This document shows positions 35,485 to 47,276 of a stretch of DNA of 64,000 bases, one piece after another (within the stretch, counting starts at the first letter, position 1; each line of letters opens with the position of its first letter). The stretch covers positions 1 to 64,000 of the forward strand of contig NZ_CCAE010000008.1 of NCBI RefSeq assembly GCF_000723405.1. Direction: 5' to 3'. The notes under the pieces are model-generated. The model did no database searches. It had not been told where the DNA came from and was given only the letters and a program-made list of their open reading frames with translations. Source of the stretch: Hydrogenophaga intermedia. GTDB lineage: Bacteria > Pseudomonadota > Gammaproteobacteria > Burkholderiales > Burkholderiaceae_C. The translations under genes were made by a program, and so were the position numbers.

Positions 35485-36309
35485 TCAGCGTGCGGCCTGC
35501 CACACCTTGAGGGCCTCGACCGTGGCGCGCACATCGTGCACGCGCAGCACGCGGGCGCCGCGCTCGGCCGCCAGCAAGGCGGCGGCCACGCTGGCGACCA
35601 CGCGATCGGCTGGGTTCTGCAGGCCCGTGACCGCGCCGAGCGAGGACTTGCGCGACCAGCCCGCGAGCAGCGGATAGCCCTCCTCCAGCAGCTCGGCCTG
35701 GCGCGCGAGCAGGCTGAAGTTCTGCGGCACCGTCTTGCCAAAGCCGTTGCCGGGGTCCAGCACGATGCGCTCGCGCGCCACGCCGAGGTCGCGCAGAGCC
35801 TGGGCGCGTTCGCGCAGGAAGCCGCGCACCACCGGCAGCACATCACCTTCCAGCGGCGCCACCTGCATGGTCAACGGGTCGCGGTGCATGTGCATCAGGC
35901 ACACGCCGGCGCGCGGGTGGGCGGCCACCGCGCCGAGCGCGTCACCCTGGCGCAGTGCCCAGATGTCGTTGACGATGTCGGCGCCCAGGTCCAGCACGGC
36001 GCGCATCACCTCGGGCTTGTTCGTATCCACCGACAGCGGCACACCCAGGTGCAGGGTCTCGCGCAGCACCGGCAGCACGCGCGCCAGTTCTTCGTCCAGC
36101 GGCACGGGTTGGCTGCCCGGGCGCGTGGATTCACCGCCGATGTCCAGAATGTGCGCACCCTCGGCCACCAGTTGTTCGGCGTGGGTAATGGCGGCGCGCG
36201 TGGTGGCGTGCTGGCCGCCGTCGGAGAACGAGTCGGGCGTGACGTTCACGATGCCCATCACGCGGGGCTCGCTCAGGTCGATGTCGAAGCGGGTGGTGGT
36301 CCAGCGCAT
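35485..36309 (-). CDS. folP: dihydropteroate synthase
   Basis: A TIM-barrel enzyme joining p-aminobenzoate to pterin in folate synthesis. The 274-residue protein has [68 protein letters not shown] and [18 protein letters not shown] 36309 ([12 protein letters not shown]) was chosen; the longer frame runs back into the ftsH terminator. It is separated from ftsH by that terminator, so expression depends on readthrough or a local promoter. Confidence 0.97.
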   Translation of the reverse strand: MRWTTTRFDIDLSEPRVMGIVNVTPDSFSDGGQHATTRAAITHAEQLVAEGAHILDIGGESTRPGSQPVPLDEELARVLPVLRETLHLGVPLSVDTNKPEVMRAVLDLGADIVNDIWALRQGDALGAVAAHPRAGVCLMHMHRDPLTMQVAPLEGDVLPVVRGFLRERAQALRDLGVARERIVLDPGNGFGKTVPQNFSLLARQAELLEEGYPLLAGWSRKSSLGAVTGLQNPADRVVASVAAALLAAERGARVLRVHDVRATVEALKVWQAAR

Positions 36310-36336
36310 GGCGAGCACGTTAAGCACTTTGGAAAA

Positions 36337-36370
36337 GGAAAAAGAAAACGGGGCCAATCATGGCCCCGTT
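36337..36370 (-). terminator. rho-independent terminator after ftsH
   Basis: AACGGGGCCA and TGGCCCCGTT form a perfect 10-bp stem with a 4-nt loop; on the minus strand it is followed by TTCTTTTTCC. It lies 22 bp after the ftsH stop and before folP. Confidence 0.9.
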
Positions 36371-36391
36371 CGGGTGGTGATGCTTGCGCGA

Positions 36392-38308
<1,917 letters not shown>

Positions 38309-38468
38309 CTGCTGCTCCTGGGTGCGCATGCGCGCAAGTGCACGCATATGCAAGGCATTCTAGGACTTTCAAGTCCCCCTGCCGTTTGTCGGTGACGTGG
38401 AAATGTCAATGGAAAGCTTAGGTTTTTCCCATCCGGGCCGCCGGTTCACGTAAGGGAAGACGGACGGT

Positions 38469-39140
38469 TCAGGTCTTCAGACCCATGCCGACCAGGAAGG
38501 TTTCGGACGATTTGTCCCGGCTGGCCTTGGGCTTGACGGGCTTGACCACCCGGAAGGTCTGGCGGAACAGCGCCAGCATGGGATCGTAGGCGCCGCCGTG
38601 GAAAAGCTTGACCACCAGCGCGCCGTCGCGCTTGAGGTGTGCGCGGGAGAATTCCACCGCCAGCTCGATCAGGAGCTCGATGCGCGCGGCATCGGCGTCG
38701 GCCACACCCGAGAGGTTGGGCGCCATGTCCGACACCACCAGGTCGAGCTGGGCCACCCCGCGTTCGGCCAACGCGGCCTCCAGGGCGGCCAGCACCTCGG
38801 CCTCGCGGAAATCGCCCTGGATGAATTGCACGCCCTCCACCGGCTCCATGGGCAGCAGGTCGAGCGCCACGATGGTGCCGTTGAGCTGGCCGACGGCCGC
38901 GCCCTGGGGACTGAGGCGGCGGCGCAGGTACTGGCTCCAGGCGCCCGGGGCGCTGCCCAGGTCGACCACGGCCATGCCCGGCTTGATCAGGCCCAGGGTT
39001 TCGTCGATTTCCTTGAGCTTGTAGGCGGCCCGGGCGCGGTAGCCGTCCTTCTGGGCCAGGCGCACGTAGGGGTCGTTCACGTGCTCGTTGAGCCAGGCCT
39101 TGTTGACCTTCTTGCTCTGGGTGCGGACCTTGATGCCCAT
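38469..39140 (-). CDS. rlmE: 23S rRNA (uridine-2552-2'-O)-methyltransferase
   Basis: RlmE (FtsJ) methylates U2552 late in 50S assembly. The protein has [20 protein letters not shown], the [13 protein letters not shown] helix with a catalytic Lys, SAM motif [17 protein letters not shown], the catalytic [13 protein letters not shown], and LVVKLFHGG with the second catalytic Lys. ATG 39140 was preferred over 39176 because the latter overlaps the divergent gene start and adds non-conserved residues. It precedes ftsH, a conserved pairing. Confidence 0.96.
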   Translation of the reverse strand: MGIKVRTQSKKVNKAWLNEHVNDPYVRLAQKDGYRARAAYKLKEIDETLGLIKPGMAVVDLGSAPGAWSQYLRRRLSPQGAAVGQLNGTIVALDLLPMEPVEGVQFIQGDFREAEVLAALEAALAERGVAQLDLVVSDMAPNLSGVADADAARIELLIELAVEFSRAHLKRDGALVVKLFHGGAYDPMLALFRQTFRVVKPVKPKASRDKSSETFLVGMGLKT

Positions 39141-39174
39141 GCGCTGTTCGGGGGTGGTAAACGATAATTCTCCC

Positions 39175-39645
39175 ATGCCCTACATTTCGCTCACGCCCGC
39201 CCAACGCAAGGTCCACCGCGCCGAGGCCCACCACCTCGACCCCGTGGTCCACATCGGCAACGACGGCCTCACCCCCGCCGTGCGCAAGGAAGCCGATGCC
39301 GCGCTCAAGGCGCACGGCCTCATCAAGATCCGCGTGCTCAACGACGACCGCGCCGCGCGCGAGACCATGCTGGCCGAGTTGGCTGATGCGCTCGACGCCG
39401 CGCCGATCCAGCACATCGGCAAGCTGCTGGTGCTCTGGCGCCCCCTGCCCGAGAAGGCGCGTACCGCCGACGAAGACCGCAAGCCCGGCCCGCGCGAGGT
39501 GAAGGTGCTCAAGTTCGGCAAGCGCCCGGGCCAGAAGCCGGAGGTCAAGGTGGTGAAGGTGCTGGGCAACCAGCGCATCACGCCCGGCGGCAAGCTCAAA
39601 CGCGCCAAGGTCCGCAAAACAAGTATCAAAAAGAACGCCGGCTGA
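39175..39645 (+). CDS. yhbY: YhbY-type CRM-domain RNA-binding protein
   Basis: The CRM domain ([69 protein letters not shown]) binds 50S precursors in E. coli. The basic tail of about 60 residues ([20 protein letters not shown] to [10 protein letters not shown]) is longer than in E. coli and typical of Burkholderiales. It is divergent from rlmE, another 50S maturation gene, with 34 bp between start codons. Confidence 0.95.
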   Translation: MPYISLTPAQRKVHRAEAHHLDPVVHIGNDGLTPAVRKEADAALKAHGLIKIRVLNDDRAARETMLAELADALDAAPIQHIGKLLVLWRPLPEKARTADEDRKPGPREVKVLKFGKRPGQKPEVKVVKVLGNQRITPGGKLKRAKVRKTSIKKNAG

Positions 39646-39713
39646 GGCCCCGCCGAACGCTTGCGCGCCTCACCGGCTTGAACTCCCGCCCCTCGCCACC
39701 CATCTGAGTCGCC

Positions 39714-41783
39714 ATGAACGTTCGCCAAGACCCTGCCCAGCTCAATCCCCTGCTCGACTTCAGTGGCCTGCCGCGCTTTGACGCGATCACGCCGGAGTCC
39801 GTCGGGCCCGCCATCGATGAATTGCTGGCCCAGGCCAATGCCGCGCTCGACGCCGTGACGGCCCCGGGCTTTCCCACCGAGTGGGCGGCCATGGCCAGCA
39901 CGCTGGACGTGTCCACCGAGCGCCTCTCGCGCGCTTGGGGCGCCGTGAGCCACCTCAACAGCGTGGCCGACACGCCCGCGCTGCGCGCGGCCTACAACGC
40001 GGCCCTCCCCAAGGTCACCGAGTTCTGGACCCGACTGGGCGCCGATGAACGGCTCTACGCCAAGTACAAGGCCATGGACCCGGCCTCGCTCAACGCCGAG
40101 CAGGCCCGCGCGCACCACAACGCACTGCGTGGCTTCGTGCTGGGCGGTGCCGAGCTGCAGGGCACGGCCAAGGAGCGTTTTGCCGCCATTCAGGAGCGCG
40201 CCGCCGAGCTGGCGCAGAAGTTCAGCGAGAACGCCCTCGATTCCACCGACGCCTTTGCGCTGTACGTGGAAACCGAGGAACTGGCCGGTGTGCCGGATGA
40301 CGTGGTGCAGGCCACCGCCGCTGCCGCGCGCGCCGAAGGCCGCACCGACCACAAGCTCAGCCTGAAGATGCCGGTCTACCTGCCGGTGATGCAGTTCGCC
40401 CGCTCGGGCGCGCTGCGCGAAAAGCTCTACCGCGCCTACGTCACCCGCGCCAGCGACCAGGCGCCGGCCGAGCTGGCCCGCTTCGACAACACGGCCCTGA
40501 TGGTGGAGCTGCTGGCCCTGCGCCACGAAGAGGCGCGCCTGCTGGGCTACCGGCACTTCGCCGACGTCTCGCTGGTGCCCAAAATGGCCGAGTCGCCCGA
40601 GCAGGTGACAGCCTTCCTGCGCGATCTGGCGAAGAAGGCCCGCCCCTTCGCCGAGCAGGACCTGGCCGACCTGCGCGCCTTCGCCGCCGATCACCTGGGC
40701 ATCGCCGACCCGCAGGCCTGGGACTGGCCCTACATCGGCGAAAAACTGAAGGAGGCGCGCTACGCCTTCAGCGAGCAGGAAGTCAAAACCTATTTCACGG
40801 CGCCGAAGGTGCTGGCCGGCCTGTTCCAGATCGTGGAGACGCTGTTCGAGGTGGCGATCCGCCGCGACAACGCGCCGGTGTGGCACCCGGGCGTGGAGTT
40901 CTACCGGATCGAACGCGGTGGCCAGCTCGTGGGCCAGTTCTACCTGGACCCCGGCGCGCGCACCGGCAAGCGCGGCGGTGCCTGGATGGACGACGTGCGC
41001 GCCCGCTGGCTGCGCCCCGACTCGCGCACCCTGCAGACCCCCGTGGCCCACCTGGTGTGCAACTTCGCCGACGGCGTGGGTGGCAAGCCCGCCCTGCTCA
41101 CGCACGACGACGTGACCACCCTGTTCCACGAGTTCGGGCACGGCCTGCACCACATGCTCACGCAGGTGAACGAGCGCGACGTCTCGGGCATCAGCGGTGT
41201 GGAGTGGGACGCCGTGGAACTGCCCAGCCAGTTCATGGAGAACTTCTGCTGGGAGTGGGACGTGCTCAAGCACATGACGGCCCACGTGGACACCGGCCAG
41301 CCGCTGCCGCGCGCGCTGTTCGACAAGATGCTCGCCGCCAAGAACTTCCAGAGCGGCCTGCAGACCCTGCGACAGGTGGAGTTCGCCCTGTTCGACATGT
41401 TGCTGCACGGCGAGCCCACCCCGCCAGCCGACGGCGCGGCCATCCTCACCCTGCTCAACCGCGTGCGCGCCGAGGTGGCGGTGCTGATGCCGCCGGCCTA
41501 CAACCGCACGCCGCACACCTTCAGCCACATCTTCGCGGGCGGCTATGCGGCCGGCTACTACAGCTACAAATGGGCCGAGGTGCTCAGCGCCGACGCCTAC
41601 GCCGCCTTCGAGGAGGCCGCGGCGCGCGATGGCCACAACACGCTCGACGTTGCGACGGGCCGGCGCTACCGTCAGTCGATTCTGGAGGCCGGCGGCAGCC
41701 GCCCTGCGATGGAATCGTTCAAGGCCTTCCGCGGTCGCGAACCGTCGATCGACGCCCTGCTGCGGCACCAGGGCATGGCCTGA
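39714..41783 (+). CDS. prlC: M3 family oligopeptidase A-like metallopeptidase
   Basis: A cytosolic zinc peptidase that trims short peptides. The 689-residue thimet-oligopeptidase fold has the zinc site TLFHEFGHGLHHML, with the third ligand in ELPSQFMENFCWEWDVL. GGAWMDDVRARW and the substrate-closing HTFSHIFAGGYAAGYYSYKW complete the family signature. The N-terminal NPLLDFSGLPRFDAITPE is characteristic of PrlC/OpdA. It starts at ATG 39714, 69 bp after yhbY. Confidence 0.96.
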   Translation: MNVRQDPAQLNPLLDFSGLPRFDAITPESVGPAIDELLAQANAALDAVTAPGFPTEWAAMASTLDVSTERLSRAWGAVSHLNSVADTPALRAAYNAALPKVTEFWTRLGADERLYAKYKAMDPASLNAEQARAHHNALRGFVLGGAELQGTAKERFAAIQERAAELAQKFSENALDSTDAFALYVETEELAGVPDDVVQATAAAARAEGRTDHKLSLKMPVYLPVMQFARSGALREKLYRAYVTRASDQAPAELARFDNTALMVELLALRHEEARLLGYRHFADVSLVPKMAESPEQVTAFLRDLAKKARPFAEQDLADLRAFAADHLGIADPQAWDWPYIGEKLKEARYAFSEQEVKTYFTAPKVLAGLFQIVETLFEVAIRRDNAPVWHPGVEFYRIERGGQLVGQFYLDPGARTGKRGGAWMDDVRARWLRPDSRTLQTPVAHLVCNFADGVGGKPALLTHDDVTTLFHEFGHGLHHMLTQVNERDVSGISGVEWDAVELPSQFMENFCWEWDVLKHMTAHVDTGQPLPRALFDKMLAAKNFQSGLQTLRQVEFALFDMLLHGEPTPPADGAAILTLLNRVRAEVAVLMPPAYNRTPHTFSHIFAGGYAAGYYSYKWAEVLSADAYAAFEEAAARDGHNTLDVATGRRYRQSILEAGGSRPAMESFKAFRGREPSIDALLRHQGMA

Positions 41784-41827
41784 ACCACCGCCGACCCCGC
41801 CGACCAAGACAACAACGAGTGAGCCAC

Positions 41828-42475
41828 ATGAAGAGGATCATTGCCGCCACCCTCGCCACCGCCGGCCTGCTGGCCGCACTGCCCGCCGCGGCCCAGGGCG
41901 TCTACCGCATCGTCGGCCCCGACGGCCGCGTCACCTTCTCCGACCAGCCCCCGCCCGCCGCGAACGCGCGCCCGCAGACCGGTGCCAGCAGCTCCGGGTC
42001 GGCCTCCGGCGGCGCCCAGTTGCCGTTCGAGTTGCGCCAGATCGCGTCGCGGTACCCGGTGGTGCTGTACACCGGCGAGAACTGCGCGCCCTGCAACAGC
42101 GGACGCAACCTGCTCGGCTCGCGCGGCATTCCGTACACCGAGAAAACCATCAACACCACGGAAGACGCCGAAGCCCTTCGCCGGCTGAACAGCGACGCCA
42201 CCCTGCCCCTGCTCACCATCGGCGGGCAGAAGTTGCGCGGCTACCTGGAAACCGAGTGGACGCAGTACCTCGACGCGGCGGGCTACCCAAAACAATCGGC
42301 GCTGCCGCCGGGCTACCGCCAGCCAGCGCCCACGCCGCTGGTGGCCGTCAAGCCGGTGCCGGGCATGCCCTCGGCCACAGGTGCCCCTGCGGCCGGCACG
42401 CCCGCCACCGCCGCACCGCCGGCCGAGATCCCGGTGCAGCCGCCGGCCGACAACCCGGCCGGCATCCGTTTCTGA
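41828..42475 (+). CDS. secreted DUF4124 plus glutaredoxin-like protein
   Basis: A Sec signal peptide (KRIIAATLATAGLLAALPAA, cleavage near AAA-QG) is followed by a DUF4124 beta-domain (VYRIVGPDGRVTFSDQPPP). A glutaredoxin fold follows with active site YTGENCAPCNSGRNLL and cis-Pro ATLPLLTIGGQKLRGY. The tail is Pro/Ala-rich and disordered. The 215-residue protein is likely a periplasmic thiol-disulfide protein; the CxxC spacing is intact. Start ATG 41828; GAG lies upstream. The gene follows prlC by 44 bp and is convergent with rpiA. Confidence 0.85.
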   Translation: MKRIIAATLATAGLLAALPAAAQGVYRIVGPDGRVTFSDQPPPAANARPQTGASSSGSASGGAQLPFELRQIASRYPVVLYTGENCAPCNSGRNLLGSRGIPYTEKTINTTEDAEALRRLNSDATLPLLTIGGQKLRGYLETEWTQYLDAAGYPKQSALPPGYRQPAPTPLVAVKPVPGMPSATGAPAAGTPATAAPPAEIPVQPPADNPAGIRF

Positions 42476-42495
42476 GGCCTGTCTGAGTCGCGCGC

Positions 42496-43167
42496 TCAGA
42501 AGTTCAGCGTCTTCACCCCGCCCGACGTGCCCAGCAGGCACACGGCGGCCTTCTGGTGGGCGAATACGCCCACCGTCACCACCCCGGGCCACTGGTTGAC
42601 CTCGCTCTCGAAGGCGAGCGGGTCGGCAATGCTCAGGCCGGTCACGTCCAGGATGTGCTGGCCGTTGTCCGTCACCAGCGGCCGACCATCCTTCAGGCGC
42701 ACACGCGCCTGGCCGCCCAGGGCCGCGAACTGGCGCACCAGCCGCGCCGTGGCCATGGGGATCACCTCCACCGGCAGCGGGAACGCGCCCAGCGTTTGCA
42801 CCAGCTTCGATTCGTCGGCGATGCAGACGAAGCGGCGCGACTGGGCCGCCACGATCTTCTCGCGCGTGAGTGCGGCGCCGCCACCCTTCACCATGTGTCC
42901 GCGCGGGTCGATCTCGTCGGCGCCGTCGATGTAGACCGAGAGCTCGCCCACCTCGTTGGCCTCGAGCACGGGGATACCGATGGCCTCGAGCCGCGCGGTG
43001 GAGGCTTCGGAACTGGACACGGCGCCGGGCACGCGGTCCTTCACCGTGGCCAGGGCCTCGATGAACTTGTTCACCGTGGAGCCCGTGCCCACGCCGACCA
43101 CCTCGCCAGGCGTCACGTATTGAAGGGCGGCCTGGCCCACCAGCGTTTTGAGTTCGTCCTGGGTCAT
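42496..43167 (-). CDS. rpiA: ribose-5-phosphate isomerase A
   Basis: RpiA interconverts ribose-5-P and ribulose-5-P in the pentose phosphate pathway. The 223-residue protein has the phosphate loop [33 protein letters not shown], the active-site [20 protein letters not shown] with its catalytic Asp residues, and [20 protein letters not shown]. It is divergent from pyrD, with 42 bp between starts. Confidence 0.98.
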   Translation of the reverse strand: MTQDELKTLVGQAALQYVTPGEVVGVGTGSTVNKFIEALATVKDRVPGAVSSSEASTARLEAIGIPVLEANEVGELSVYIDGADEIDPRGHMVKGGGAALTREKIVAAQSRRFVCIADESKLVQTLGAFPLPVEVIPMATARLVRQFAALGGQARVRLKDGRPLVTDNGQHILDVTGLSIADPLAFESEVNQWPGVVTVGVFAHQKAAVCLLGTSGGVKTLNF

Positions 43168-43209
43168 TTGCGAGAATCCGGGGTTGGTCGAAAAACGGCG
43201 GATTATCCG

Positions 43210-44292
43210 ATGTCATTCCTTCCCTACGGCGCGGCGCGCCCCTTTCTCTTCGGCCTGGACCCGGAGGCCGCGCATGAGCTGACCCTGGGCGCCATCGCCC
43301 GCTTGCAGCGCTCCCCGCTCACCTGCCTGTACAGCCAGCCGCGCGTGAGCGACCCTTTCACGCTCGCGGGCCTGCAATTTCCCAACCGCGTGGGTCTTGC
43401 CGCCGGCCTGGACAAGAACGCCCGCTGCATCGACGGCCTGGCGGCCATGGGCTTCGGCTTCGTGGAGGTGGGCACGGTCACGCCCAAGGGCCAGCCCGGC
43501 AACCCCAAGCCGCGCATGTTCCGCATTCCCGAGCGCAAGGCCCTCATCAACCGCCTGGGCTTCAACAACGAGGGCCTGGACGCCTTCCTGGCCAACGTGC
43601 AGCGCGCGCGCTTCCGCCACGACGGCGGCGCCACGCCCATGCGCCTGGGCCTGAACATCGGCAAGAACGCCAGCACGCCGATCGAGCGCGCCACCGAGGA
43701 CTACCTGACCTGTCTGGATGGCGTGTATCCGCACGCCGACTACGTCACCGTCAACATCTCCAGCCCCAACACGCAGAACCTGCGCAGCCTGCAGAGCGAC
43801 GCCGCGCTGGACGCGCTGCTGGGCGCGGTGATGGAACGGCGCGAGCAACTTGCCCAGCGCCACCAGCGCCGCATCCCGGTGTTCGTGAAGATCGCGCCCG
43901 ACCTGGACGAATCGCAGATCGGCGTGATCGCCGAGACCCTGCGCCGCCACGGCTGCCGCGCCGACGGCCAGGCCAGCGGCGAACTGGGCGTGATCGCGAC
44001 CAACACCACGCTCTCGCGCGACGCCGTGAAGGGGCTGCGCCATGCGGACGAAGCCGGTGGCCTGTCTGGCGCGCCGGTGCTGGAGGCCAGCAACCGTGTG
44101 ATCCGCGCGCTGCGCACAGCGCTGGGCAGCTCGTTTCCCATCATTGGCGTGGGTGGTGTGTTGAGCTCGCGCGATGCACTGAGCAAGATCGAGGCGGGCG
44201 CGGACCTGGTGCAGATCTACACCGGCCTGATCTACCAAGGACCGGCGCTGGTGTACGAATCGGCCAGGGCCATCGCCGCGCTCAGGAAGTGA
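43210..44292 (+). CDS. pyrD: dihydroorotate dehydrogenase (quinone), class 2
   Basis: An inner-membrane-associated FMN enzyme of pyrimidine synthesis that passes electrons to ubiquinone. The 360-residue class 2 protein has an N-terminal amphipathic helix ([17 protein letters not shown]), then [49 protein letters not shown], the catalytic-base segment [17 protein letters not shown] and [20 protein letters not shown]. It overlaps the 3' end of the FAD oxidoreductase gene by 11 bp, tail to tail. Confidence 0.98.
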   Translation: MSFLPYGAARPFLFGLDPEAAHELTLGAIARLQRSPLTCLYSQPRVSDPFTLAGLQFPNRVGLAAGLDKNARCIDGLAAMGFGFVEVGTVTPKGQPGNPKPRMFRIPERKALINRLGFNNEGLDAFLANVQRARFRHDGGATPMRLGLNIGKNASTPIERATEDYLTCLDGVYPHADYVTVNISSPNTQNLRSLQSDAALDALLGAVMERREQLAQRHQRRIPVFVKIAPDLDESQIGVIAETLRRHGCRADGQASGELGVIATNTTLSRDAVKGLRHADEAGGLSGAPVLEASNRVIRALRTALGSSFPIIGVGGVLSSRDALSKIEAGADLVQIYTGLIYQGPALVYESARAIAALRK

Positions 44293-45397
44293 GCGTCTCG
44301 CGCACCTGTTCGCCGATCGCCAGGCAACTCGTGAGCCCGGGCGACTCGATGCCGAACAGGTTGACCAGCCCAGGCAGACCATGCTGCGCCGGGCCCTGGA
44401 TCAGGAAATCGGCCGCCGGCTCGCCGGGGCCGCTGATCTTGGGCCGCATCCCCGCGTAACCGGGCTGCAGCGCGCCGTCGGGCAGCGCGGGCCAGTAGCG
44501 GCGCACGGCCGCGTAGAAGCCCTCGCCGCGCGCGGGATCGACCAGCAGGTCGTCGGCCCGGTCCACCCATTGCACGTCTGGGCCGAACTTGGCCTGCCCG
44601 CCCAGATCGATGGTGAGGTGCACCCCCAGGCCGGCCAGGTGCTGGTCGGGCTCGGGCGCAGGGTAGATCAGCCGCTGGAAAGGGGAGCGGCCAGTGAGCG
44701 TGAAGTAGCTGCCCTTGGCGAAGCGCGGTGTGGGCACGCTGCCCGGGGGCAGCGCGGCGATGCGGCCGGCCAGTTCGCAAGCGTGCAAGCCGGCGCTATT
44801 GACCAGCGTGCGGGCCAGCAGCCGCGTGCCGTCCCCGCAGACGATCAGCCAGTCCTCGCCCTGGCGCTCGATCCCACGCACCGCGCTGTGGCACACCACC
44901 ATGCCACCAGCCGCCTCCAGATCGCCCTGCAGCGACAGCATGAGCGCGTGGCTGTCGATGATGCCGGTGGACGGTGACAGCACCGCCCCCAGGCACTCCA
45001 GCGCGGGCTCCCGCGCCTTCGCCTCGTCGCGCGACAGCACGACCAGGTCGTGCACGCCATTGGCCGCCGCGCGCGCCACGGTGCCCGGCAGCGCCGCGAG
45101 TTGCGAGGACGTACTGGCCACGATCAGCTTGCCGCAGCGCTGATGCGCGATACCGCGCTCGGCCGCGTAGGCGTAGAGCGCATTTTTGCCCTGCACGCAC
45201 AGCCGCGCCTTCAAGGAGCCGGGCGGGTAGTAAATGCCAGCGTGAATGACCTCGCTGTTGCGCGAGCTGGTGCCGGTGCCGATGCCTGTCTCACGCTCCA
45301 GCACGAGGACCTCACGCCCGGCCTGCGCCAGCGCACGGGCCACGGCCAGTCCCACCACGCCCGCGCCCACCACCACGGCATCGACGCGCTCGGCCAT
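44282..45397 (-). CDS. FAD-dependent oxidoreductase, L-2-hydroxyglutarate dehydrogenase-like
   Basis: A 371-residue DAO-family flavoprotein: N-terminal FAD motif [18 protein letters not shown], then the L2HGDH-type signature [44 protein letters not shown] and the C-terminal [18 protein letters not shown]. Human and E. coli relatives oxidise L-2-hydroxyglutarate to 2-oxoglutarate. The ATG at 45397 (a GTG immediately precedes it) overlaps the protease stop as TGATG, so it is the last gene of the HprK/PqqD operon by position. Whether it works with that system is unknown. Confidence 0.85.
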   Translation of the reverse strand: MAERVDAVVVGAGVVGLAVARALAQAGREVLVLERETGIGTGTSSRNSEVIHAGIYYPPGSLKARLCVQGKNALYAYAAERGIAHQRCGKLIVASTSSQLAALPGTVARAAANGVHDLVVLSRDEAKAREPALECLGAVLSPSTGIIDSHALMLSLQGDLEAAGGMVVCHSAVRGIERQGEDWLIVCGDGTRLLARTLVNSAGLHACELAGRIAALPPGSVPTPRFAKGSYFTLTGRSPFQRLIYPAPEPDQHLAGLGVHLTIDLGGQAKFGPDVQWVDRADDLLVDPARGEGFYAAVRRYWPALPDGALQPGYAGMRPKISGPGEPAADFLIQGPAQHGLPGLVNLFGIESPGLTSCLAIGEQVRETLTS

Positions 45398-46167
45398 CAC
45401 CGCGAGCCCGTCATCAACTCGCGCACCCGTGCCGACGGAATCGCATAGGCAATGCCCGAGGGCTGGCTCAGGGCCGACTCGCGCGTGCCCTTGATCAGCA
45501 CCATGTTCATCATGCCGACCACCTCACCGGTCTCCGGCTTGAACAGGGGCCCGCCGCTGTTGCCCGGGTAGGCCACCGCGTCGAGCTGGAAGATGTCGAA
45601 GGTGCCGTCGCGCGCGCCGCGGATCGCCGGACCTCGCAGTCGGTCCGCATCCGGGCTCGGGGGCACCGAGGTCGCGATGCTGGACACCATGGCTCGGTGG
45701 ACCACGTGCGCGTAGCCCAGCACATTGCCGATGGGAAAGCCCATGAAGGCGAGGTCATCGCCCTCGCGCACGGCCGAGGAATCGCCCAGCGGCGCCAGCG
45801 GCCCGGGTGGGCCATCGATGCCCAGCAACGCGATGTCGCCGTGGCGCTCGGTGCCCAGCACGCGGGCCTGGCGCATCGACCACGTGCCGTCGCGCTGCCA
45901 CACCTGCACAACCAGTTGCGCGGGCGGCGCGCCTTCTTCCGGCGCGGGCAATACGTGCGCGCAAGTCACCACCTGAGACGCTCGCCCCGCCAGGAAGCCG
46001 GTGCCGCGCAACTGGAAGCGCGGGCTGTCGGTGTCGCGCCAGGTGCCCACCAACACCACAGACGGCTTCATGCGCGAGACGGTGTCGGCCAGCGCGGCAC
46101 GGGCCGCGCTCACGGCGCCCCACAGGGGCAGTGAGCCGATCATCCCCAGCCAAAGGCGACGCTGCAT
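45397..46167 (-). CDS. exported trypsin-like serine protease
   Basis: A signal peptide ([20 protein letters not shown]) precedes a trypsin-like peptidase domain with the full triad: His in VVTCAHVLP, Asp in [13 protein letters not shown] and Ser in [26 protein letters not shown] is typical of DegP/HhoA-like trypsin_2 domains, but no PDZ domain follows, so the 256-residue protein is a bare protease. It starts 2 bp after the nucleotidyltransferase stop and is therefore in the same operon. It could process the secreted protein encoded at the head of the operon (inference). Confidence 0.85.
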   Translation of the reverse strand: MQRRLWLGMIGSLPLWGAVSAARAALADTVSRMKPSVVLVGTWRDTDSPRFQLRGTGFLAGRASQVVTCAHVLPAPEEGAPPAQLVVQVWQRDGTWSMRQARVLGTERHGDIALLGIDGPPGPLAPLGDSSAVREGDDLAFMGFPIGNVLGYAHVVHRAMVSSIATSVPPSPDADRLRGPAIRGARDGTFDIFQLDAVAYPGNSGGPLFKPETGEVVGMMNMVLIKGTRESALSQPSGIAYAIPSARVRELMTGSR

Positions 46168-46169
46168 GC

Positions 46170-47276
46170 TCAGGCCTCCGTCGGCTTTGGCGCACGCGCC
46201 GCCATCAGCGCCTTGCGTGCCAGGTGGCCCGCCAGCAGCCAGGGAGGCATGCGCAGCCAGTGCCCGCGCACATACAGTCCGGCGCGCGCCAGCGCGGTCC
46301 AGCGGTCCGACAGCGACGCGTGATCGGGGCGCAGCGCGCGGAGGTACATCGCGTCGAGCAAGCGCCCGCGCCAGGCTGGCGCCGAGTGCTGATGCACCTT
46401 CAGGGCCCAGTCGCGCACCTCGGGCGGCAGGGGCGTGCTCAACAGCTCATCCAGGTACACCAGCGCCTGCGCGAGCGGGCGCTCCCAGCGCAACGCCGCG
46501 GCGCGCTGCGTCAGCGTCGGCCAGAAGTCCGCGTCCTGCGCGAACTCGAGCACCAGCAATTCGATATCCAGCAGGCCGCGGCAACCGAGTTCCAGCTCAC
46601 CTTCCGCATAGAGGTGCGCGGCGCTGTGCAGCACCATGTCCGTGGGGCTGAGCGCGTACACCCCTGGGTTGCCCGGAATCGGGCGAATGTCCGCCAGCAT
46701 GGCCGAAGGATCGGCCCGCAGGCGACCCGACAGCGGCACCAGCGCGTGGTGCACGTCCAGCACCGTGCCGCGGCGCAGGTGGCGCATGGGCGGCAGCTCG
46801 TGCATCCAGGTGCGGTAGTAACGCTGGTCGTAGGGGTTGTTGTTGGTGCTTACCCAGCCGCTGAGCATGAGGGCTGATTCCACGTGGGCCAGCCGCTCGC
46901 GCGGCACGAGGATGTCGATGTCCGACACCATGCGCCCTTCGCCCACGCGCAGGTCCTGCAGCACGTAGGCCGCGCCCTTGAGCAGCACGAGCGGCAACCC
47001 GGCCGACTCGAACACGCGCAGCAGTTGCCCGGTCTCGTGGCGCAGTTCCTCGTGCTGGCGCTGCGCGAGCAGGCGCATCGATTGCAGGTGCCGTGCCACC
47101 TCGGGCGGCACGTCGGCCCAGCGGCCCGCCGCCTCGATGCGTTCCGCCGCACGCGCGAGCACATCGGCACGTCGGCCCTGGCGCACCAGCAGGTCCCACT
47201 GTCCCGGCGTGAGCGTGCCCAGGCGCTCGGGTTCGCGCAGCGGCAGCAGCAGCAGATCGAGCGCGGGCAGCGTCAC
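46170..47276 (-). CDS. nucleotidyltransferase-family protein (NTP_transf_5 type)
   Basis: The 368-residue protein carries a minimal nucleotidyltransferase core: LPLVLLKGAAYVLQDLRVGE, then GRMVSDIDILVPRERL with the D-x-D metal ligands, and a third acidic strand in GTVLDVHHALVPLSG. A helical C-terminus (LLDIELLVLEFAQDADFW) follows. Homologues in lasso-peptide clusters modify the peptide tail by phosphorylation-type chemistry, and others occur beside HprK-like genes. The start is GTG at 47276, overlapping the kinase stop as GTGA, so it is coupled to the kinase. Confidence 0.82.
   Translation of the reverse strand: MTLPALDLLLLPLREPERLGTLTPGQWDLLVRQGRRADVLARAAERIEAAGRWADVPPEVARHLQSMRLLAQRQHEELRHETGQLLRVFESAGLPLVLLKGAAYVLQDLRVGEGRMVSDIDILVPRERLAHVESALMLSGWVSTNNNPYDQRYYRTWMHELPPMRHLRRGTVLDVHHALVPLSGRLRADPSAMLADIRPIPGNPGVYALSPTDMVLHSAAHLYAEGELELGCRGLLDIELLVLEFAQDADFWPTLTQRAAALRWERPLAQALVYLDELLSTPLPPEVRDWALKVHQHSAPAWRGRLLDAMYLRALRPDHASLSDRWTALARAGLYVRGHWLRMPPWLLAGHLARKALMAARAPKPTEA

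Noticed and set aside
39180-41807. Minus-strand open frame of 875 codons opposite yhbY and prlC
   Set aside because: No motifs and it covers two well-recognised plus-strand genes.
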